This document shows, in pieces, positions 34,101 through 43,100 of a DNA stretch of 64,000 nt; the first letter of the stretch is position 1, and each line of letters starts with the position of its first letter. Below the pieces are notes generated by a model. The model saw only the letters and a program-made list of their open reading frames with translations. It ran no database searches and was not told where the DNA came from. The stretch is taken from the NCBI RefSeq assembly GCF_032118995.1, contig NC_092648.1, positions 3,549,001 through 3,613,000 of the forward strand, given 5' to 3'. Position numbers and translations under genes: made by a program. The stretch comes from Asterias amurensis. Lineage: Eukaryota; Echinodermata; Asteroidea; Forcipulatida; Asteriidae.

Positions 34101-37100
34101 AAAAAATATAAGCAAATTGTTTTTATTGAATACTACTCAATAGTACTCGTGTAGAACTTGAGTAGTACACAAAGAGTATTTGAGTACTACTCGATGTATT
34201 TATTGAGTACTATCTGAGTAATACCCGAATAGTACTCAAGTAGTATTCGATACTCAGGTACCACTCGAGTATTATGAGTACTGCAACATTGCAGGTTACT
34301 TACACATTCCAAGCGCTTTTGAAATACTTGTAGAAACCATAGACGTACATCTTGATCAGGATCTCAAACATGAAGATGCCCAGGAAGTACCACTCTGCTT
34401 CGTCAACCTTGACGATGATCAGAAACGCATTGATCATAATCACAAAGTCAAAGAAGAAGCGGAAGTACCTGAACGAATGACACATCAGAGGAAATGTGAA
34501 CAAAACATTTGTAGTGAATTGATATTATTATCAGTTGTGTAATCAACCACTAGGGCGTAATCACTGGTGGGGCAGCCTCATGTAGCCCTGCTGGCGGTAG
34601 TCTGAATCCAGCTATCAGCGAGTCAACATCGTGTCACTTTGTACTGATTGGGCTCCGGGACTCGACTATAGGTAAATGTATACCGTAAAACACAACACAT
34701 TCAAACCCTTGTATAAACATAATCATAAAATGCAGGTATTATAAAGCGCCTTAACTACTTCCTTAAGTAGCATGGTAAGCCGGAGATTGCTACTAAAAAG
34801 TAGCATTTGTGCGTTCTACGTAATAATTACAATAATAAAGACTTAAATTGTGTACATATCCACCCTGCTGGGTGTTCAATGCACAGACACAACAAAATTA
34901 GTCCTTGAAAACCTGCATGACATAGATAGGTTTTGAGAAGAGGTTTAAATTTTGTGGTACAAAGACAAGATCTAAGATTAAGTGGTAGAGAGTTCCAGAT
35001 GCGTGACGCAGCTGAAGAAAAAGACCTGTCACCCCATGAGTGTCGAGACTTGGGTTCAATGACCAGAAGCATGGAACTTGATCAAAGATTCCTTGACGAA
35101 GTGTAAACTTGAAGTTAGGCAGAAATGGGTTGAAGTACTTACCTATGTTTGACATATTTGCAGATGAATTCACTGACTGTAGAGCTGTAGCATGTGGCCA
35201 TATACTTCTGGAAGAATGGCATGCTCTGGTTGATGGTTGAGAGCTTAACACTGAGGAGATCTACAATGCGTAGGAACTCCCATTTAGCTGTGGGATAAAG
35301 AGTTAGGATCCATAAACACAACGCACTCAATCAAAGAGGGATTTGCTTGACTTAGAGTGTTGAGATCAGGCAGCAAGGGAACTTGGAGGCAGACAATCTC
35401 ATAAACCTGATCTCATGAAACCCACTTAACACAAAACAACCCACCCAAACCCAACCCAAACCAATGTAATCCAAACCTGTCCACCCGGACCCATCCACAT
35501 CTAACCCAAACCAACCCAAACCAATATAACTTAAACCAACCCACCCAAACCCAATTCAACCCAAACAAACCGACACAAAACCAACCCAACCCAACTAAAC
35601 CCAACCCAACTGCACAAAACCCAACCCAAAACCAACCCATTCCAACCAAACTGAACTGAACCAAACCCAAATCAACTCAACCCAAATCAACTCACTCAAA
35701 CCCAACTCAACTCTGTCAAACCAAACTCCACCCAAACCAACCAGGCTGTGCCCACCTCAACCCATTTTAACCCAACAAAATTAATAAATCTCTTACCAAC
35801 TGTACCAGCCCAAACCAACCCAACCAAGCCCAACCTAACTCAACCCCACCGTCTTCACCCCGCCTGCACCCACCTAACTTGTGCCCACTTCAACCCACCA
35901 CAACCCAATAGAAACAAACATGTCTCTCACCAACTGATCCATTGTCATCGTTATCAAGAACCTTCCACAGCAGATGTACTTGCATGTCGCTGTGTTTTGG
36001 AATGACAAACTTCATCACTGCTCTCCATCGCTCCCATGTCAGAACAAACTTACTGTCCACTGTGACTTTCAGGATGTCCCACGCCTTGGCAAGTTTCCTT
36101 CTTTTCAGAAACACTGAGGTCTGAACTTCGTTCTGTGCAACAAAAATCTGAAATTATTATTTGTCGCATGGCGAGGCTGAGCGGTCAAGCACGCCGGACT
36201 TTTTTTCAGCACGAATTTCTGATCAGCACAGTGTGGGTTCCAGTCCCAGTACGCTTTTTTTATTTTTTATTTTGTTATATGCAAGCTGCCCAAAACAAGG
36301 CTAAAAGCCATTCTAGGTGGGCTACAAAGAAGAAATCATAGAATTGCAGAAACCCAGTAGAGCTGAAGGTAGGAATTGATATTCCTCTTAAAAGATGGAA
36401 GATCATAGGATGAAGGAAATATGCACCAGGCAAGAAGTTCCAAAGAGATGCAGTACGAGGGAAAAAGCTACTGTAGTAGTTCTTTGTTCTACATCTCGGC
36501 ACAGCCACAGTATAAGGATGAGAACAAGCAGAAAGCCTGGTCTCACGCTCAAACACCCTGTGTCCTTAAAATCAGGTACTTTTGATAAACATGTTAAACA
36601 AAACATTTAAAAGAAAATAAACTAAGCTATAAAACAACAAGTTGTATTACCTTGAGATGTTTTCGGTAGTTCTTGTAGATAACGGCAAGGAAGATACTCA
36701 TAAAGATGTAATTACACAGCAAGACGAAGATCACAAAGAATACTATGTAGAAACTATTCCGGTCGTAGGCTGGCATCCTACAAAGTAAATAAGGTCAAAG
36801 GTTAGATCTTAGGCTAGTTCAAAGGAGATTGGTACTAAAGATGGGGTTATCTATTTCTGAGTTGCCCAACCCTTCAATACCATTTAACTGCTTTGATCAA
36901 GCATGGTGGCGCAATTGTGCAAACCCATCCTACACACCAAACACAACCCAAGCCAAGCCAATTAAACCCAACCTAACCCAACTTTATAACCTAACCTAAC
37001 CCAACCAAACCCATACACACTAGAAACCCAGTTGTACCCACTTCAACCCACCAGAATCTATTCCGGTCATACACTGGCATCCAACAAAGTAAACAAGGCA

Positions 37101-40100
37101 TAGGTTAGATCTTAGGTTAGTTCAGTCAAAGGAGGTGGGTAACTATATATTTCTAAGTTGACCAATCCTTCAAAACTATTTGACTGACAGATTGTATCTG
37201 TAGGCACTATGGTGGCCCAACTGTGCAAACCCATCCTAACTTCACCAAACCCCATCCAAGCCAAGCCAGTAAAAATAAACCTAACCCAAACAAACCCATA
37301 GGCACTAACCAAGTTGTGCCCACTTCAACAATGTACAATTTGTGGCTGTTATCATGCTTAGACGATATTTTTTTAAGCATTTTTTTCTTCTCAAACATTT
37401 CTATGAAATTAGACAGAGTTCATGTTTGTCTACTTACATGACGTCAGGACTGTTGGCCGTAGTCACAAGGATATACAGTTCCCAGATGTTTTCAATGTAG
37501 TGTGCAAAGTATGGCTCCGATGATAGAACTTCTTTCAGGTCGCTACAAAAGGAGAACAAATAACTATGTAAAACATTTCACTTCAAAATATGCCTCAAAG
37601 TTGTTTGGTTGCAACGCCCCCACAGTAGATAATATTAACTGGTCAAACAGTAGAAGGGTTGAGTGTGAATTGCGTAGTGCAAATTGTTATTTCGCTCTCA
37701 ATCATCTACAATCCTACAACTTCATGATTTGAACAGGAGTGTTAAGGTTTAAGAAACGTGTTTATTGTAAACTTTCTTGTCATAAGCGGGATTTGAAACC
37801 ACACTCTGACAACAACGCCTTAAGTTTTATGTGCCAGACTGCTTCGCCATTACAAACAATAGTTGAACTGATAATTGCCATTGAGGTTTCGTTATAAGAA
37901 AGACACAAGTGATATCTATAGGTTTGAACTATCAGTAATCAACCATATTTTAAAAAACAAAAAAACTGTGCAAGTTTGCCCAAAACAAGGCTTAAAGCCA
38001 CTCTAGGTAAAGGGCTACAAGGAAGAAAACATAGAAATGCAGAAACTCAGTGGAGCTGAAGGTAGGAATTGATATTCCTCTTAAAAGATGGCAGATCATA
38101 GAATGAAGGGAAACATGCACCAGGCAAGGAGTTCCAAAGAGATGCAGTACGAGGGAAAAAGCTACTGGAGTAGCTCTAAGTTCTACATCTCGGCACAGCC
38201 ACAGTATAAGGATGAGAACAAGCATTTACCAATTTATTTCTACTTACTCATCGGAGAAGAGTTCCCGGCCAAGAAGAGCAAACAAGAAGAGAATTAAGAA
38301 CAGAAGAATCAGAACGGTTAGAATCTCATTCAATGAGTGGCGGATATTACGGAATGAGCGCCGGATCTAGAAGAAAAAAGTTGTGTACAATTACAAGAAG
38401 TTTCTGGTAAAATTGTCTTTGTTCATCCCAAAATTTAGTTCAATTTTACCCCGGTCAGTTTTCCTTGTGGTTTATCACTTGGCATGTTAAATTGTTGTAT
38501 CACATGATGACCATAAAACATGTAAAAAAACCTGTGTCAAATTTCAAGCTGTGACCAAAACCAAGTTTTGAAAGTCAGTAAGTGATAAACATGACCTGAA
38601 CTTATTCAGTAAAAAATTCCCCTATTGACCCAATTCACCCGACGTCATCATCAATAATTTTGAATGCGCCATTTTGATGGTCAACGTCACTGTGCATTAT
38701 TCAGTGAAGTGCGCATCATACTGCAGACTGGCATAGTTCATCAACTATTTAAAAAGCACAGTGGACAATATTGAAGGGTCAAACAGTAGGAGGGTTAAAC
38801 AATAAACTGTTTAAAAACTTGACAACTTTCAACATGTATTGCAGACTGGAATATCCTATATAATGAGCAAAGGGGATAATATTGAAGGGTCAAACAGTAG
38901 GAGGGTTAAACAACAACCCGTTTAAAAACTTGACAAATTCAATCTTTACCTCTCTAATCTCAGGGAATTAGTAGGAGGGTTAAACAACAACCTGTTTAAA
39001 AACTTGACAAATTCAAATCTTTACCTCTCTCATCTCAGGGAATTAGTAGGAGGGTTAAACAACAACCTGTTTAAAAACTTGACAAATTCAATCTTTACCT
39101 CTCTCATCTCAGGGAATTAGTAGGAGGGTTAAACAACAACCTGTTTAAAAACTTGACAAATTCAAATCTTTACCTCTCTCATCTCAGGGAATTAGTAGGA
39201 GGGTTAAACAACAACCTGTTTAAAAACTTGACAAATTCAAATCTTTACCTCTCTCATCTCAGGGAATTAGTAGGAGGGTTAAACAACAACCTGTTTAAAA
39301 ACTTGAAAAATTCAAATCTTTACCTCTCTCATCTCAGGGAAGTTGACGAGAAAGAGCGGTCTGAGCATTCTGGACCAGCGGAAGGGTTTCTCAATCACTC
39401 CAGTCTCCACTAGAATGGTCACTAGTATCATATCCACACACATCACCTGGTAACAAAAACAAATTGTTGGTAATTGTCAAAGACCAGTGTAGACCGTATT
39501 GAATATGACTTCACCGTTCAAATATTTGCCCGACAAGATGGCGTCTGCGAGTGTGTGCATGTGGGTGTGCGCGCTTGTGCCGTAGAAATCAAACGGGGAT
39601 AGCTGCATGCTTCTTTGATGTACGCGTATAGACGCGCATACAGTTTGACCTACAAGATGGCGCTTTTTATAGCAGCAAAGGGGTTATTTACTATACGGCT
39701 AGAAGTGGCTGGAAAATAAAGAAAGAAACAACACCCTTGTTGAACAAATTTGTGTGCTTTCATCAGATGCCTCAAAAAGGCTTCAGGCCTGAAATCTTTT
39801 AATATTTGAGTGAGAAATTTTCTTTTTCTCAAAAACTAAGTCACTTGAGAGGGAGCCATTTCTCACAAGATGTTTTATACCATCAACAGCTCTCACTAGC
39901 TTGTTACCAAGTAAGTTTTTAAGCTTACAATTAATTTGAGTTGTTACCAATAGTGTCTAGCGTCTTTAAAAGTAAGTGTGTGATTGGACAGAACACCGTT
40001 GACAATAGCCTTGCTCAAGGCAGTTTGCATTATTCACTCAGCAAAAGACCTCGTTATAAACACACTGGTATCCACTGGCAAATTGCTCATAGCCCTCGCC

Positions 40101-43100
40101 GTTTTGTGCACAATTCAGCCGCACTCGTACCATCTGCATGCGGAGGCTGTCAGGCCAACACTTACGGCCTCCGCATGCGGATAGTGTACGGGGCGTCATG
40201 TCGTGCAATGTGATTACATGGCAGGTTTTTACAGCGGTGGCCTTTTTCAGAGTGAACATTTCCGACTGCCTTGAGTAAGGCTAGGTTGAGAAATGAGAAA
40301 CACAACAAACATAGGGAGGTACTTACACAGATAGCAACGACTAGTATAATGTTCTTAGCGTCTGTCCACCATATTCTCCTCGGCGTGAAGGATCGATGAT
40401 GACGCATTCGAAAGACGAAATACGCCAAGCAGGCCAGCTCAAGAACGTGGGTACTCTGCGCATACAAAGAATTAAAGTGTAATAGATAGAAACGAGTCAG
40501 GAATGAAAATACAAATTTTATTACAGAACTCAAAGCCCTAACTTATTGATAAATGTTAACAACTTTGATAATCAGTGGTTATGGCCAGGTTTTTGGTATG
40601 TCATAAAGTTATACCATGCCCAATTTGCAGCAGAGGGTGTGTGCCCCCACACCAAATGTTCCATTACTTTAACACACTCATATATTTTGCCTCTAGAGGT
40701 CCAGTAGAGGTAACCCCCCCCCCCCCCCCCCCCCGCCATAGTTAGCATGACAATGTGCCTACTAATAAGCAGTGCTATGAAATTAGTCCCTGGTCATTAA
40801 CTTAATTGACATTTAAGTTCTTCTAGAGGCTCAATTATTCAATTTTAAATTTTTATAAAAAAATACAAAAACAGGGACTTACCCAGTAAGGCATGCTCAG
40901 ACCATTCACTGCAGGCTCTTCAAATATGGCCAGCATGAGTATCACAAACACAAAGAAATACAGGACGTACTGCATGAACCTGTTATTATACAGATGGTAG
41001 TTTCTGGGGAACAAAAAAACGGGAGTATGTCAGTCAAACTTTATGAACACTGTTGGTGTGCAGCAAATACCTACAATCGCCATCTTCAACATAAAGTGAC
41101 TACAGTTAACTACATGAACAGTCCTTTTCAAATATAGCTTTGCAAAAAGACAACACAGTAAACAAAATAATTAACTAAAAGAATTATTACAATAGACTTT
41201 CATCATAGTGCAACCATCGTGAATTTCTCCCATTGATATTAATGTTAAAAACCGAGGCTGGAAGAACAAAATAGTCTGGTTCCTATTTAGCAAAACGATT
41301 TGCAACATGACCAAGATGGAGGCAGCGTGATAACAGGAGTAATGAAAATTGTATGATGAAGTAAATTATGCAAGAAAAAAAAACAGCAATAACAACAGCA
41401 ATAAAAACCAGATATGAAGTATTTGCTCCCTCAAACACAAGGTGTTCAAGAACACAATACTGAAAAGTCATAAAAGTACAAACATGATAATAAAATTGCG
41501 ACAATACAAATAAAGCACTGAACAACACTATACACGAGGCCTCAAAGCATTTTACAATCAACATTTTCATACAGAAATCTGCAAGCAAAATATCAAGACA
41601 ATATGCAGGCATGTACAATTAAAATAGATATCAAAAGTGCAAATACCTAGGGGCCTACAAGTTTGAAATTAGAATCACAATAAAAATGACAAAATACACA
41701 AATTGAAGAACAGGAGAGGCAACTCATTCAACCTTCGGTCATGATCAGACTTCAAAGCATTTTACAATCAATATTCTATACAGAATATCTGCTAGCAACA
41801 TATGAATGCAGACATACAATTCAAATAAGTAAATATCAAAAATGCAAAATATACAAGTTTGCAATGAGAATCGCAAACATCTGCAAGCAAAATATCAACA
41901 CAGTACGCAGATGTTTGGCAACAGATCTACGGATCATAGGATGTATTTGCTTTTGTTGTCCCTTGCCCATCTCGGCATATATTGTCAATGTATTATGTTT
42001 TGTACTGTTATGCCAAATAAAATAATAATAATAAAAAAAAAGGTGTGTACAATTAAAATAAATATCAACAGTGCAAATACAAGTTTGCAATTAGAATCAC
42101 AATAAAAATGACCCCCCCAAAAAAAAATTTTGAAGAGAGGAGAGGTTACCAGCACATTCAACTGCCTCGGTAAAGATCAAACTTAAAAGCATTTTTACAA
42201 TCAAGATATATTTCATACAGAATATCTGCAAGCAAAATATCAACACACTATGCAGGCACGTACAATTAAAATAAATATCAGTAGTGCAAATACCTAGGGG
42301 CCTAAAGAATCACAATGAAAATGTCAAAATACACAAATTACAGCAGGGGAGCGGCAGCTCATTCAAACTCGAGTCATGATTAGAATTAAAAGCATTTTAC
42401 AATCAGAATATCATATATATTTGGTTTGCGGTAACACCACGTGTGTATCTACTTGCCAGGTAGAGTTTGTTCTTAGAGAACCGTCCACACGGTGTTACCG
42501 CAAACCAATACATTGATACCTCACCATGCAATGCCTCAAATCCTATACAGAATATCATAGAAAAATCTGCAAGCAAAATATCAACACAGTATGCAGGCAT
42601 GTGCATTTAAAAAAATTAATAATCAACAGTGCAAATATACAAGTTTACAATTAGAACCACAATCAAAATGTATGTCAAAATACACAAATTAGAATCTGGC
42701 TGAGGTTATCAGCACATTCATCCTTGGCAGTGTTGCAGCTAGACCAATGTTAGTGGTGGGCTCCTCAAATACAGCCCACCAAGGGTGAGCGGTTCAACAA
42801 ATTTATTCATGTTAAGATAAGAGGCCACCATTGCTGAAGTGCAATCTGGGAGAAATCTGTGCTGGGTGGCTCCGTGTATTTTGCTCAACAGAGTGTTGTG
42901 TTGGGGCGAAATTTGTTAGCTCTGGGCAGGCCTGCCCAGAATCACCCACCATGGCTACAACACTGACCCTTGGGCCAAGATCAGACATAAAATAAAAGCA
43001 TTTTACAATCAACATATATATTTCATACATAAATCTGCAAGCAAAATATCAAAAGTAAGCAGACACAACAAATGCAAAAATTTCAAAACAAGTTTCCAAT

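Noticed and set aside
35410-35910. Telomere-like CCCAA tract
   Set aside because: The unit is irregular (ACCCAACCC, CCAAACC) and lies inside a TPC3 intron; it does not match the animal TTAGGG repeat.
39153-39413. Plus-strand frame encoding a 25-residue repeated protein
   Set aside because: It is the antisense translation of the 75-bp donor-site minisatellite; 75 is divisible by three, so the frame stays open by chance.
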